Assembly: GCF_002933465.1 (NCBI RefSeq)
Contig: NZ_PSZE01000006.1
Span: 186,001-250,000 of the forward strand
Reading direction: 5' to 3'
Source: Nocardia nova
Lineage (GTDB): Bacteria; Actinomycetota; Actinomycetes; Mycobacteriales; Mycobacteriaceae
Length of the DNA stretch: 64,000 nucleotides
Shown: one piece after another, positions 42,061 through 50,552 of the stretch
How positions within the stretch are numbered: the first letter of the stretch is position 1
Layout of the letters: each line of letters begins with the position of its first letter
The notes under the pieces: generated by a model
Seen by the model: the letters and a program-made list of their open reading frames with translations, nothing else
What the model was told of the DNA's origin: nothing
Database searches by the model: none
Position numbers and translations under genes: made by a program

Positions 42061-42795
42061 TCAGTGGAACACCACGGTGAGCGCCGTCTGTAGCGAGGCG
42101 GCCGCGACGGTGGTCGCATGGCCTGGATCGAGTGCCAGCAGCACGATTCGTTCGGGGGCGGCGCGGGTCCGGGAACCCGCATCGGCGGCACCGGAGATCA
42201 GGACGACGGCGGCATCGGTGGCGAGGGTGTGCGCGGACGGTGAACGCCCCCGTGGCGCAACCGTATCCGGATCGCCGTGGCCGCCGGTCTCGTCCGCGGC
42301 GACCACGTCCACCCGGTCGCCGGGCCGCAGAATATCGGCAATGGCGTTGTCCGCCAGTCGCATCGGCACGATCCGGGCATTCGGCACACCGGTCGCGACG
42401 GCGGCCAGCCGCGGGCCGACGATCCGGAGGTCGGTCAGTATTTCCCCGGCGTGCACAGCGCCGGTGGAGGTCGCGCCGAGCAGTTTCGCGGGATCGGTGA
42501 CGGCGCCTTCCGGTATCGCGTCGGGTGGCAGGTCCGCGCGCCGCAGATCCGCGGGGGACAGCACCTGTCCGGGCGCCACATCCCGCGCCGCGACGACGAC
42601 CGGTGTGCGATGCCCGGCGGGGTCGCCGCGCACGGCGACGACGGCCGCGGCGGCGGCCAGTCCGACGGCCGACAGTCGTCGTATCAGGGTCAGGTCGAGC
42701 CAGGGCGGCCGTATCCGGGACAGGAATTCGGTGCCGCGAGCACTGCCGAGGTCGGTATCGAGGGGGCGTAGACGATCGAATCGCAAGGTCCGCAT
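42061..42795 (-). CDS. SAF-domain protein (CpaB/RcpC- or FlgA-like)
   Basis: About 244 residues from ATG 42795, behind GGTGG. One membrane helix lies around residues 38-58 (LIRRLSAVGLAAAAAVVAVR). It is followed by an SAF domain (TPVVVAARDVAPGQVLSPAD, then GEILTDLRIVG), as in CpaB/RcpC pilus-assembly and FlgA proteins, and a C-terminal beta domain (PMRLADNAIADILRPGDRVD to RIVLLALDPGHATTVAAASL). No pilus genes are nearby, so its role is unknown; it lies where mycobacteria have Rv0990c-like genes beside the FmdB gene. A GTG 9 bp earlier is an alternative start. Confidence 0.8.
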   Translation of the reverse strand: MRTLRFDRLRPLDTDLGSARGTEFLSRIRPPWLDLTLIRRLSAVGLAAAAAVVAVRGDPAGHRTPVVVAARDVAPGQVLSPADLRRADLPPDAIPEGAVTDPAKLLGATSTGAVHAGEILTDLRIVGPRLAAVATGVPNARIVPMRLADNAIADILRPGDRVDVVAADETGGHGDPDTVAPRGRSPSAHTLATDAAVVLISGAADAGSRTRAAPERIVLLALDPGHATTVAAASLQTALTVVFH

Positions 42796-42981
42796 ACCAG
42801 CCACCGTAGGGGCCGCAGCGAGTCGGTCATCCCGGAAAAGAGCAGGTCAGAACTTTTCTGTGGATAACTGAAAGGCTGTGGACAACCGAGACCGGTGCGG
42901 ACGGACAGGCGATCGGAAGGCAGGCAATCGGAAGACAATGGCCGCACCGGGCGGTTCGTGGCCGCCCGGTGCGGGCCCGGA

Positions 42982-43302
42982 TCAGGCGACGGCGGTGCTG
43001 GTCGACGAGGAGCTCGATGAGGAACTCGAGCTGCTCGAGGAGTCGGCCGAGCTGCTCGAACCCGACGAATCGCTCGACTTGGATTCGCTCGACTTGGCGG
43101 CGGGCTCGCTGGCCGACGAGGAGCCGTTGCGGCTGTCGGTGCGGTAGAAGCCGCTGCCCTTGAAGACGATGCCGACCGAGTTGAACAGCTTGCGCAGCTT
43201 GCCGTTGCACTTCTCGCAGGTGGTCAGAGCGTCATCGGAGAACGACTGCACGATGTCGAACTTGTCACCACACTGCGTGCACTGATACGAGTAAGTAGGC
43301 AC
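42982..43302 (-). CDS. FmdB-type zinc-ribbon protein with Ser-rich tail
   Basis: A 106-residue protein. Residues 1-45 form the FmdB zinc ribbon: PTYSYQCTQCGDKFDIVQSF and TTCEKCNGKLRKLF, giving CxxC pairs at about Cys8/11 and Cys28/31. The remaining half is a disordered Ser/Glu/Ala-rich tail with a long run of serines. This is the layout of M. tuberculosis Rv0991c, a redox-regulated chaperone whose cysteines bind zinc until oxidised. GTG at 43302 follows GGAGG and starts the domain exactly, so the longer frame from 43335 is not used. Confidence 0.88.
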   Translation of the reverse strand: MPTYSYQCTQCGDKFDIVQSFSDDALTTCEKCNGKLRKLFNSVGIVFKGSGFYRTDSRNGSSSASEPAAKSSESKSSDSSGSSSSADSSSSSSSSSSSSSTSTAVA

Positions 43303-43422
43303 CTGCGAACCTCCACGATTTTCGTCTTTTAGCACTCTACAGCCGACAGTGCCAACAGTGCCAATCCGGTATTGATTCCCAAGGTGCCGACGCGGCCGAG
43401 CGCGGGTGCGGTGGACTCGCCC

Positions 43423-44118
43423 TCACCGTGGCACGGGGCGGACGTCGATCTCGCGATCGTCCGCGTCGAGCCTGCACAGCCCGGCCTCCGGCAGCAAGGC
43501 CCACCCCATTCGCCGATCGTGGGGTTCCTCCGGCAACACCTCCAGCACTTCCGAGTCCCGGACGACGGCCACCAGGCGTGCGTCCGGCCGCGCCGCGGGC
43601 AGCGTCCGGTCGTAGTATCCGGCGCCTCGTCCCAACCGCACGCCGCGCCGATCGACGGCGAGCGCCGGTATCACGATCACCTCCGGCCACCCGATCGCCG
43701 CCACCCCCAGCGGCGGTCGATCGGGCTCGAGCAGGCCGTAGCGGGCGCGCCGCAGCCCCTCGATTCCGGTGTATTCCGCCCAGTCCAGCGGTCCGGGCGG
43801 TCCGGTCACGGGGACCATCACCCGAGCCCCCGCGGCCCGCAGTGCGTCGAGCATCGCCACCGAACCGGGTTCACCAGCGACCGGGAGATACCCGGCCACC
43901 CACTCCGAGTCCGGGGCGACCGAGCCGGATCCGCCCGCCGGGCGGCACCGCTGGCCACCGGGCCGCTCGCCACGCGGCCGGTCGATGTCCAGTACCCGCG
44001 ACACGGACCGGGACAGGGCGTCGGCCTCCGCGGCCCTGGTCTCCGGCGGCACCGCCGCCCGGGCGGCCAGCAATTCCGCTCGCCACCGCCCCTTGTCCCG
44101 CTGACCGGCGATCTCCAC
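43423..44118 (-). CDS. 5-formyltetrahydrofolate cyclo-ligase
   Basis: The 231-residue enzyme converts 5-formyl-THF to 5,10-methenyl-THF using ATP. Key segments are KGRWRAELLAARAAVPPETR (N-terminal), VAGYLPVAGEPGS, LLEPDRPPLG and VIVIPALAVDRRGVRLGRGA with GYYDRTL, the ATP/folate-binding signature. Residues about 50-68 (PRGERPGGQRCRPAGGSG) are an extra Gly/Arg-rich loop. It is divergent from galU and upstream of the FmdB gene on the same strand, as in mycobacteria (Rv0992c-Rv0991c). Confidence 0.92.
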   Translation of the reverse strand: MEIAGQRDKGRWRAELLAARAAVPPETRAAEADALSRSVSRVLDIDRPRGERPGGQRCRPAGGSGSVAPDSEWVAGYLPVAGEPGSVAMLDALRAAGARVMVPVTGPPGPLDWAEYTGIEGLRRARYGLLEPDRPPLGVAAIGWPEVIVIPALAVDRRGVRLGRGAGYYDRTLPAARPDARLVAVVRDSEVLEVLPEEPHDRRMGWALLPEAGLCRLDADDREIDVRPVPR

Positions 44119-44410
44119 AGGCCCACCCTAGGTGGGCGGACGGTGAGTTTGCCCGCTCCCGTGTTTCCAGGTGCCCTCGGCGGGGAATCGCTGACCCGAC
44201 GCGGTAACGCGAACACACTGGTAACGCAGTGAAACCACGGTTGCGGCCGGTTCCTCGACGGGTAGTCGGGGGGTCCGGCGGTGGACCTCGGCAGGGTTGC
44301 TGCCGCACCGTTTCGGTGCGACGGCGCCGCCGCGGCCGCCTAGGCTACCCAGATGCCGGGCCGGTGTTGAGCCGGTCCGACGACAAGAGCGATGGATAGG
44401 GTGTGCACTT

Positions 44411-45364
44411 ATGACAGCTGACGCCGGATCGGACGCGACGCAGGCCGTGAGTTCCTGCTTCCGCACCGCGGTGGTCCCCGCGGCCGGACTCGGGACACGC
44501 TTCCTGCCCGCGACCAAGACCGTGCCGAAAGAGCTGCTGCCGGTGGTGGACACACCCGGTATCGAATTGGTGGCCGCCGAGGCCGCCGGATCGGGCGCCG
44601 AGCGGCTGGTCATCGTGACCTCGCCCGGTAAGGACGGGGTCGTTGCCCACTTCGTCGAGGATCTGGTGCTGGAGAGCACGCTCGCCGAACGCGGGAAGTT
44701 CCAGTTGCTGGAGAAGGTACGCAAGGCTCCGGGCCTGCTCGATGTGACCTCGGTGGTGCAGGACGAGCCGCTCGGGCTGGGCCACGCTGTCGCCCAGGCC
44801 GAGCAGGCGCTCGACCCCGACGAGGACGCCATCGCGGTGCTACTGCCCGACGATCTGGTGCTGCCCTGCGGGGTCCTCGACGTGATGAGCCGCGTCCGGC
44901 GCAAACGCGGCGGTACGGTGCTGTGCGCGATCGACGTCCCGAAGCAGGATGTCAGCGCCTACGGTGTCTTCGATGTGGAGCCGGTGACCGACAGTACGAA
45001 CCCCGACGTGCTGCGCGTGGTCGGCATGGTGGAGAAGCCGGCGCTCGAGGAGGCGCCCTCGACCTTCACCGCCGCGGGCCGGTATCTGCTCGATCGCGCG
45101 ATCTTCGACGCGCTGCGCCGCATCGAGCCGGGTGCGGGCGGTGAGCTGCAGCTCACCGACGCCGTATCGCTGCTGATCGCGGAGGGACATCCGGTACATG
45201 TCGTTGTCCACCGTGGGTCGCGCCACGACCTCGGCAACCCTGGCGGTTATCTTCGTGCTGCGGTCGATTTCGCTTTGGAGCGAGACGAATACGGCCCCGC
45301 CTTGCGCGAGTGGTTGCAGCGTCGGCTTGCTCCGGATTGGAACCCGCAGCTGATCTCGTCGTGA
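44411..45364 (+). CDS. galU: UTP-glucose-1-phosphate uridylyltransferase
   Basis: The 317-residue enzyme makes UDP-glucose for trehalose, glucan and cell-wall synthesis. AVVPAAGLGTRFLPATKTVP with KELLPVVDTPG is the nucleotide-binding signature; VIVTSPGKDGVVAHF, DEPLGLGHAV, VLLPDDLVL (metal Asp), VVGMVEKPALEEAPS and RHDLGNPGGYLRAAVDFAL follow in order. ATG 44411 gives the usual length; upstream frame to 44297 is arginine-rich and unlikely. moeA begins 67 bp later on the same strand. Confidence 0.97.
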   Translation: MTADAGSDATQAVSSCFRTAVVPAAGLGTRFLPATKTVPKELLPVVDTPGIELVAAEAAGSGAERLVIVTSPGKDGVVAHFVEDLVLESTLAERGKFQLLEKVRKAPGLLDVTSVVQDEPLGLGHAVAQAEQALDPDEDAIAVLLPDDLVLPCGVLDVMSRVRRKRGGTVLCAIDVPKQDVSAYGVFDVEPVTDSTNPDVLRVVGMVEKPALEEAPSTFTAAGRYLLDRAIFDALRRIEPGAGGELQLTDAVSLLIAEGHPVHVVVHRGSRHDLGNPGGYLRAAVDFALERDEYGPALREWLQRRLAPDWNPQLISS

Positions 45365-45431
45365 CGACGGGGTCGGCCGGGTCCCGTCACCGCGGGATCG
45401 GGTGATCAGTCGGAGTAAAGGGAAGGGCGGC

Positions 45432-46685
45432 ATGCGCTCGGTTGAGGACCAGCAGATCAAGGTGACCGCGGCGGCAGTGGCCCCGCGGCCGGTCCGGGTC
45501 GCGATCTCCGAGGCTCAGGGTCTGCTGTGTGCCGAGGATGTGGTCACCGAGCGTCCGCTGCCCGGATTCGATCAGGCCGCCATCGACGGTTATGCCGTGC
45601 GCAGCGTGGATGTCCAGGGCGCCGGCGCCGACATCCGCACCGAGGACGGCGATCCGATCGAGCTGACGCTGCCGGTGGTCGGCGAGGTCGCGGCCGGTTC
45701 GCGCCAGCCGATCCGATTGCAGCCACGGCAATCGGTGCGCATCGATACCGGCGCGCCGCTGCCCACCCTCGCCGACGCTGTGCTGCCGCTGGATTTCACC
45801 GACGGCGGCCGGGCCCGGATCAAGATCTACGAGCCGGTCCGGTCCGGCGACTACGTCCGGCGCATCGGTGACGACGTGCAACCCGGCGATATCGCGGTCC
45901 GGGCGGGCACCATCATCGGCGCGGCGCAGGTCGGCCTGCTGGCGGCGGTCGGCCGGGACAAGGTGCTGGTGCATCCCCGGCCGCGGCTGTCGGTGATCTC
46001 GATCGGTGGCGAGCTGGTCGACATCGATCGCACGCCCGGTCCGGGACAGGTCTACGACGTCAACTCCTACGCGCTGGCCGCCGCCGCCCGCGACGCCGGC
46101 GCCGATGTGAATCGGGTCGGCATCGTCAGCGCCGATCCCAAGCGCCTGCGCGACGTGGTCGAGGGACAGCTGGTGCGTTCGGAGGTCGTCGTGATCGCGG
46201 GCGCGGTCGGCGGCTGGGCATCCGAGCAGATCCGCGAGGCCCTGGAGGGGCTGGGTGAGCTGACCATCGACCGGGTGGCTATGCATCCGGGCTCGGTGCA
46301 GGGCTTCGGCCGGCTCGGCCGCGACGAGGTGCCGACGTTCCTCCTCCCGTCGAATCCCGTCGGCGCCCTGGTCGTTTTCGAGATCATGGTGCGGCCCCTG
46401 ATCCGGATCGCGCTGGGCCGCCGGCATCCGATGCGCCGCGTGGTGCGGGCCCGCACGATCATGCCGATCACGTCGATGGAGGGCCGCCGCGGTTACCTGC
46501 GCGCCCAATTGATGCGCGACGAGCAGACCGGTGAATACCTGGTGCAGCCGCTGGGTGTGAACGGCTCGTCGCATCTGCTCTCGACCCTGGCCGAGGCCAA
46601 CAGCCTGATCGTCATCGACCCGGAGGTCACCGATATTCGCACCGGTGACGAGGTCCAGGTCGCATTTCTCGCGCAGCGCGGGTGA
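45432..46685 (+). CDS. moeA: Molybdopterin molybdotransferase MoeA / gephyrin-like Glp
   Basis: The 417-residue protein has MoeA domains in order: MRSVEDQQIKVTAAAVAPRP, PGFDQAAIDGYAVRSVDVQG (substrate loop), RIDTGAPLPTLADAVLPLDF, then the MoCF core (VISIGGELVDIDRTPGPGQV, YDVNSYALAAAARDAGADV) and a C-terminal beta barrel. The usual GGVSxG loop reads AGAVGGWA and the MHPGxx segment reads MHPGSVQGFG. MoeA-type proteins insert molybdate. In Corynebacterium the paralogue Glp instead binds FtsZ, and the neighbour GlpR/SepX here makes that role plausible. ATG 45432 is behind AGGGAAGGG. Confidence 0.92.
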   Translation: MRSVEDQQIKVTAAAVAPRPVRVAISEAQGLLCAEDVVTERPLPGFDQAAIDGYAVRSVDVQGAGADIRTEDGDPIELTLPVVGEVAAGSRQPIRLQPRQSVRIDTGAPLPTLADAVLPLDFTDGGRARIKIYEPVRSGDYVRRIGDDVQPGDIAVRAGTIIGAAQVGLLAAVGRDKVLVHPRPRLSVISIGGELVDIDRTPGPGQVYDVNSYALAAAARDAGADVNRVGIVSADPKRLRDVVEGQLVRSEVVVIAGAVGGWASEQIREALEGLGELTIDRVAMHPGSVQGFGRLGRDEVPTFLLPSNPVGALVVFEIMVRPLIRIALGRRHPMRRVVRARTIMPITSMEGRRGYLRAQLMRDEQTGEYLVQPLGVNGSSHLLSTLAEANSLIVIDPEVTDIRTGDEVQVAFLAQRG

Positions 46686-46688
46686 TAG

Positions 46689-47345
46689 GTGGACATGAAC
46701 GTATTCCGGGCCGCCCAGCATCCGGGCTGGCCCGCACATCTCGGTCCGGTTCGAGTCGCGGGCGGGCGAGTGACCCTGCGCCCGATCCGGCTGCGGGACG
46801 CGGCGGCCTGGTCGCGAATCCGCCTGCGCGACCGCGAACATCTGGAGCCGTGGGAGCCGACCGGCCGGGGTAGCTGGGAGGCGCGCAATCACGCCTCGAA
46901 CTGGCCCTCGCTGTGGTCGAGTCTGAAGGCCGAGGCGCGCCGGGGCGCGATGGTGCCGTTGGTGATCGAGGTGGACGGATCCTTCGGTGGCCAGCTGACC
47001 ATCGGCAACATCGTGCGCGGTGCGCTGCGTTCGGCATGGATCGGCTATTGGGTCGCCAAGGACGTCGGCGGCCAGGGTGTCGCCACCGCCGCGCTGGCGC
47101 TGGGACTGGACCACTGCTTCGGGCCCGTGGGCCTGCACCGGGTGGAGGCGACGGTGCGCCCGGAGAATCTGGCCAGCCAGGCGGTACTGCGCAATGTGGG
47201 CTTTCGCGAGGAGGGCACCTTGCGGCGCTATCTGGACGTCGACGGCGCGTGGCGCGACCATCTGCTGGTCGCGATGACCGTCGAGGAGGTATCCGGCACG
47301 GTCGTCGATCGCCTCATCCGCTCGGGTCGTGCCACGCCACCGTGA
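46689..47345 (+). CDS. rimJ: RimJ-type GNAT protein N-acetyltransferase
   Basis: A 218-residue GNAT enzyme of the RimJ/RimL group. VTLRPIRLRDAAAWSRIRLR opens the domain, EHLEPWEPTG is a RimJ-like motif, IGYWVAKDVGGQGVATAALA is motif A, and HRVEATVRPENLASQAVLRN with GFREEGTLRRYL is motif B. Substrate may be a ribosomal protein N-terminus; this is inferred from family. It starts 3 nt after moeA (GTG 46689, or ATG 46695) and lies between moeA and sepX, the mycobacterial Rv0994-Rv0996 order. Confidence 0.9.
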   Translation: MDMNVFRAAQHPGWPAHLGPVRVAGGRVTLRPIRLRDAAAWSRIRLRDREHLEPWEPTGRGSWEARNHASNWPSLWSSLKAEARRGAMVPLVIEVDGSFGGQLTIGNIVRGALRSAWIGYWVAKDVGGQGVATAALALGLDHCFGPVGLHRVEATVRPENLASQAVLRNVGFREEGTLRRYLDVDGAWRDHLLVAMTVEEVSGTVVDRLIRSGRATPP

Positions 47346-47574
47346 GCGGCCCGGTCGCGCGGCGTTTCTCGCGGCGACGCGCCCGGGCTTGGTGATGACC
47401 GGCTTGTGACGGGTGGGACAGGTGTGGGCGGCGCGCCTGCGGGATATTCCTGTGACGCCGCATTAACCTACGGACGTCGGTGGTGCGTCCGGTGCCAGGA
47501 CGAAACAGGTGGCGAGAACCTGCCCAGCGGTCGAGAAGGGACAGTGGTCAGGCGGGGACGGAGGTGGGAGCGCG

Positions 47575-48807
47575 ATGCCGAATTCGATCTTGTGGATCGC
47601 GCTGGTCGTGCTCTGGGTCTTCGTGCTGTTCCCGATGCTCGCCGATCGGCATCCGCGCATCCGCCGCACTACGGACGTGGCTCTGGCAACCCGGGTGCTG
47701 CATCGAGGTGGTACCAGACGACGTGCGAAGAAAGGGCCGGCCACCGGGCATGAGACCGATCCGGATTGGGTGCCGACCCCTCGGCAGAAAAGGCTTTCCC
47801 ACGGCGATGATGCGGAGGACCGGATGACGACATCGGCCGATGAGCCCGTCATCGAGGACGACCGGAACGCACCCGAGCGCGCCGAATCGGAGGTGACGCG
47901 GGCCCACCGGAGCGCCGGAGATCCGCCCGGCCGCGCCGATGGAGGCGAGGAGCGCGCCCGCGAGGCCCCCGGCGACGCCGTCGACGCCGAGCCGGGCGAC
48001 GACGAACGCGACGACTTCGGCGAAGTCGAACGCGACGGCGAAGTCGAAGGCGACAGCGACCCCGCCGGGGACGCCCACGCCGACGATCCGGACGATGCCG
48101 AGGATGGTGAAGAGGCCGACGACGTACCGGCCGCTGCCGAGACCGAGCATCGCCCGCAGGCGAGTATGGCCCGCATCCCACCCGCACCGAGCGCGGCTGT
48201 TCCGGCCCGGCGCAGCGATGTGGATCCGGACGACGACCGCGACGAGCTCGATGACCTCGACGACCGCGCCGACGGCGAACCAGAATCTGCCGCACGCGAT
48301 TTCGTCCCCTCCCGGCGTGGCCGGGGCGGGTTCGACCCGGAGGCCGACGCCATCGCGCGCGCGGCCCGGTATCGCTTCCGGCAGCGCACCGCACTCGGAT
48401 TGATCCTGAGCACACTGCTTTTCGGTGCCTTCGCGATCGTTGTGAGCGCGGCCCTGTGGTGGGGTTGCGCGCTTTCGGTGGTGGCCTTCGGGGGCTACCT
48501 GGCCTACCTGCGGCGACAGGTGCGCTTCGAGGAGGACATCCGCCGCCGCCGCGCCGCACGGCTGCCCGGAGCGCGGCAGCGCCCGGCCGAGAACGCCGAA
48601 GCCGCTGCGCAGGAAAGGGTCCGGGCCGAGCGGCGTCCGGGGATGGACCGCGATGCCGCCCGCGCCCTGCGCCGGCGCGCGGTGGTGCTCGACGTCGACG
48701 ACGAGGACCCGCTGTTCGACCACCTCGAACACTTCGACGCCGCCGCTGCGCGGGCCACCCGGAACCGGGCCGCGGGTGGTGAAATCCGCCGCGCCGCAGG
48801 CGAATAG
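47575..48807 (+). CDS. sepX: SepX/GlpR-type divisome membrane protein
   Basis: About 410 residues from ATG 47575, behind GGGAG. An N-terminal membrane helix (ILWIALVVLWVFVLFPMLAD) leads to a large acidic, disordered cytoplasmic region (about residues 60-260, many Asp/Glu/Ala). Two adjacent helices (LGLILSTLLFGAFAIVVSAA and WWGCALSVVAFGGYLAYL) and an Arg-rich tail follow. This is the layout of SepX of Streptomyces and GlpR of Corynebacterium, the membrane receptor linking Glp (MoeA-like) to FtsZ at the septum. The location two genes after moeA supports this. Upstream residues to 47509 are not needed. Confidence 0.85.
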   Translation: MPNSILWIALVVLWVFVLFPMLADRHPRIRRTTDVALATRVLHRGGTRRRAKKGPATGHETDPDWVPTPRQKRLSHGDDAEDRMTTSADEPVIEDDRNAPERAESEVTRAHRSAGDPPGRADGGEERAREAPGDAVDAEPGDDERDDFGEVERDGEVEGDSDPAGDAHADDPDDAEDGEEADDVPAAAETEHRPQASMARIPPAPSAAVPARRSDVDPDDDRDELDDLDDRADGEPESAARDFVPSRRGRGGFDPEADAIARAARYRFRQRTALGLILSTLLFGAFAIVVSAALWWGCALSVVAFGGYLAYLRRQVRFEEDIRRRRAARLPGARQRPAENAEAAAQERVRAERRPGMDRDAARALRRRAVVLDVDDEDPLFDHLEHFDAAAARATRNRAAGGEIRRAAGE

Positions 48808-48829
48808 GAGCCGGGTAGCCGGTCGCCGA

Positions 48830-48872
48830 CGGCCGCCGCATCGTAGCCAGGAGCTGCGAGCGGCGGCCGCTT
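48830..48872 (+). terminator. Hairpin terminator after sepX
   Basis: CGGCCGCCGC (48830-48839) pairs with GCGGCGGCCG (48860-48869) over 10 bp around a 20-base loop, followed by CTTT. It separates the conserved core region from the biosynthetic cluster. Confidence 0.65.
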
Positions 48873-49304
48873 TGGTGTGTCCGGGCGATTTTCGCGGCTG
48901 GGTGCCCGAATCGGGCGCTCGTGGCTAACTTTCCGCATCCCATAGGAGAGGTGGGGTGTGGTGGGCTGTCAGCCGGAATGTGAAACATCCATGTCCACTC
49001 ACCGGGAGTGCCGAGAAGGCGGCAAATTCATAGATAACCTTTTCCCGTTGTGATCTCCCCGTTACGAGTGGCTCGCGAGCTATTTCCGGAGTAAGCTCGG
49101 GCACCGTGCAGAATCGCTGTCCACAAGATCGAAGGATTTAATCCTTCCGGTACGGATGCGTGGTCACGGGTATTGACGCGCCGCAGCAGGTGAGGACGCT
49201 GTGCGTGGGGCAGCTGGGTGGTTGGAAGGGTTGATCGACGTGTATGAAAGCACTCTGCTATCGATTTTCACCGGACTGCTCGCCTAACAGATCGAGAAAT
49301 CGCG
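48870..49304 (+). other. Promoter region of the biosynthetic cluster, with a palindrome
   Basis: About 430 bp, AT-richer than its surroundings. AAGGATT-T-AATCCTT (49132-49146) is a 15-bp palindrome, a candidate operator for the cluster. Stretches such as TTCATAGATAACC (49027-49039) could hold the promoter. I searched for a tRNA and found none. A 28-codon reading frame at 49201-49287 is listed separately. Confidence 0.5.
49201..49287 (+). CDS. Possible 28-residue leader peptide upstream of the diiron gene
   Basis: GTG 49201, 5 nt after GGTGAGG, opens a frame of 28 codons plus a TAA: VRGAAGWLEGLIDVYESTLL then SIFTGLLA. The peptide is amphipathic, and the stop is 17 nt before the ATG of the diiron gene. 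It could be a leader peptide, a small membrane-active protein or chance; internal starts (TTG 49231, GTG 49240) are possible too, the latter behind GGAAGGG. Confidence 0.3.
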   Translation: MRGAAGWLEGLIDVYESTLLSIFTGLLA

Positions 49305-50270
49305 ATGAACAATTCAACGGTCATCGACGAGATCGAGATCGATCTTGCCGAACGGGTAACCGCGCTCGATCTCTATCGCCGCTGGGAAATGCAGCAATGG
49401 CAGGCGCAGAGCCTGGAGTACGAGCGTGATGCAGAGGGCTGGGCCCAGCTGCCGGCCTTCGCGCGGTTGCCGCTGCTGGCCACCCTGGCCCGCTTCCTGG
49501 TCGGCGAGACGACCGTGACCGAGACCTTGGCGCCGCTGGCCTACGCCGCGCCCGAGGTCGACTACAAGATGTATCTGGCCACCCAGCTGGCCGACGAGGC
49601 GCGGCACACCGTCTTCTTCCGGCGTTATCTCGCCTTTCTCTCCGAGACTCTCGGTAACGAGGAGTTATCGCAGGTCAGCGGCGTCGATCGAGTGGGTGAC
49701 CTGTTCGAGAAGGCGCTCGTGGACGCGGTCGAGCGGGTGCGGGCGGACCCGGGCGACACCGCCGCTTGGTACGAGGGCGTGGTGGTCTACCACCTGCTGG
49801 TCGAGGGTGCGGTGGCGATGACCGGTCTGCACGCCGTGCTGGGGACCGTGCGGGCGCTGCCGCGCTTCGACATTCTGCGAACCGGCATCACGAATGTCGC
49901 CCGCGACGAATCGCGGCATATTTCCTTCGGTGTGCTGGCATTGCGCAACGGAGTGCGCGGCGGACAGCGCGACCATATTGCCGCAATGATTCGTAAACAT
50001 ATACCGGCGGCCGCCCGGACATTGGTCGATCCGGAAACGCGTGATCCGTTTCCACGGTTGGTTCCGGTTTTGCGGAAACGCGCCGAAATACTTCAGGAAC
50101 AATGGGAATTCGCGGAGAGTTCCCTCGGCCGGAGAATGACGTCGATCGGAATCCCTTCGGACACTATTTCGGAACTCGCGGAGAATTGGCGGGAGTCCTG
50201 TGCGGCAGCCGCAGGGGAATACGCCGATCTGCATGGTGAATCACATCCCATCACGTACCTCGTTCGATGA
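49305..50270 (+). CDS. R2lox-like (ribonucleotide reductase R2-fold) diiron oxidase
   Basis: The 321-residue ferritin-like protein has a full six-ligand metal set in R2lox order: Glu68 (VGETTVTE), Glu98 and His101 (LADEARHTVFF), Glu167 (YHLLVEGAVAMTG), Glu202 and His205 (RDESRHISFG). It also has Val71 and Tyr162, the positions that form the valine-tyrosine ether crosslink in M. tuberculosis R2lox. R2lox enzymes bind a long-chain fatty acid at a Mn/Fe or diiron centre and are thought to oxidise it. Followed 24 nt later by a carrier protein and a fatty acyl-AMP ligase, it probably acts on an acyl or acyl-carrier substrate. AurF-type N-oxygenase is an alternative. Confidence 0.82.
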   Translation: MNNSTVIDEIEIDLAERVTALDLYRRWEMQQWQAQSLEYERDAEGWAQLPAFARLPLLATLARFLVGETTVTETLAPLAYAAPEVDYKMYLATQLADEARHTVFFRRYLAFLSETLGNEELSQVSGVDRVGDLFEKALVDAVERVRADPGDTAAWYEGVVVYHLLVEGAVAMTGLHAVLGTVRALPRFDILRTGITNVARDESRHISFGVLALRNGVRGGQRDHIAAMIRKHIPAAARTLVDPETRDPFPRLVPVLRKRAEILQEQWEFAESSLGRRMTSIGIPSDTISELAENWRESCAAAAGEYADLHGESHPITYLVR

Positions 50271-50294
50271 ACAGAAACAACTCGGGAGCATTTC

Positions 50295-50552
50295 GTGGAC
50301 GAAAATGAAGTGCGCGACCAGGTACGGGAACTGGTCGGTCGGCACGCCCCCCAGCCTTCGGCGGAATTGGCCGCCGATGATGTGCTGGCCGAACAACTGG
50401 GCTACGACTCGCTGGCCCTGATCGAACTCGCGCTCGGCCTGCAGGTGCGTTTCGGCATCGACGCCGGTGGTGACTCCGGTGCGACGAATGTGGTGACCGT
50501 CGGCGATATCGAGCAGATGGTGTGTGACGCGCTGCGGGCGAAACAGCCATGA
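50295..50552 (+). CDS. Free-standing acyl carrier protein
   Basis: An 85-residue carrier protein with Ser39 in LGYDSLALIELALGL as the phosphopantetheine site, flanked by ENEVRDQVRELVGRH (helix 1) and GDIEQMVCDAL (helix 4). GTG 50295 lies downstream of a GGGAG. Its stop overlaps the ligase start (ATGA), so the two are translationally coupled and the ligase presumably loads this carrier. Confidence 0.92.
   Translation: MDENEVRDQVRELVGRHAPQPSAELAADDVLAEQLGYDSLALIELALGLQVRFGIDAGGDSGATNVVTVGDIEQMVCDALRAKQP

Noticed and set aside
48870..49240. tRNA or integration site at the left edge of the cluster
   Set aside because: No cloverleaf, T-loop consensus or repeat of a tRNA 3' end was seen; there are also no integrase or transposase genes in the window.
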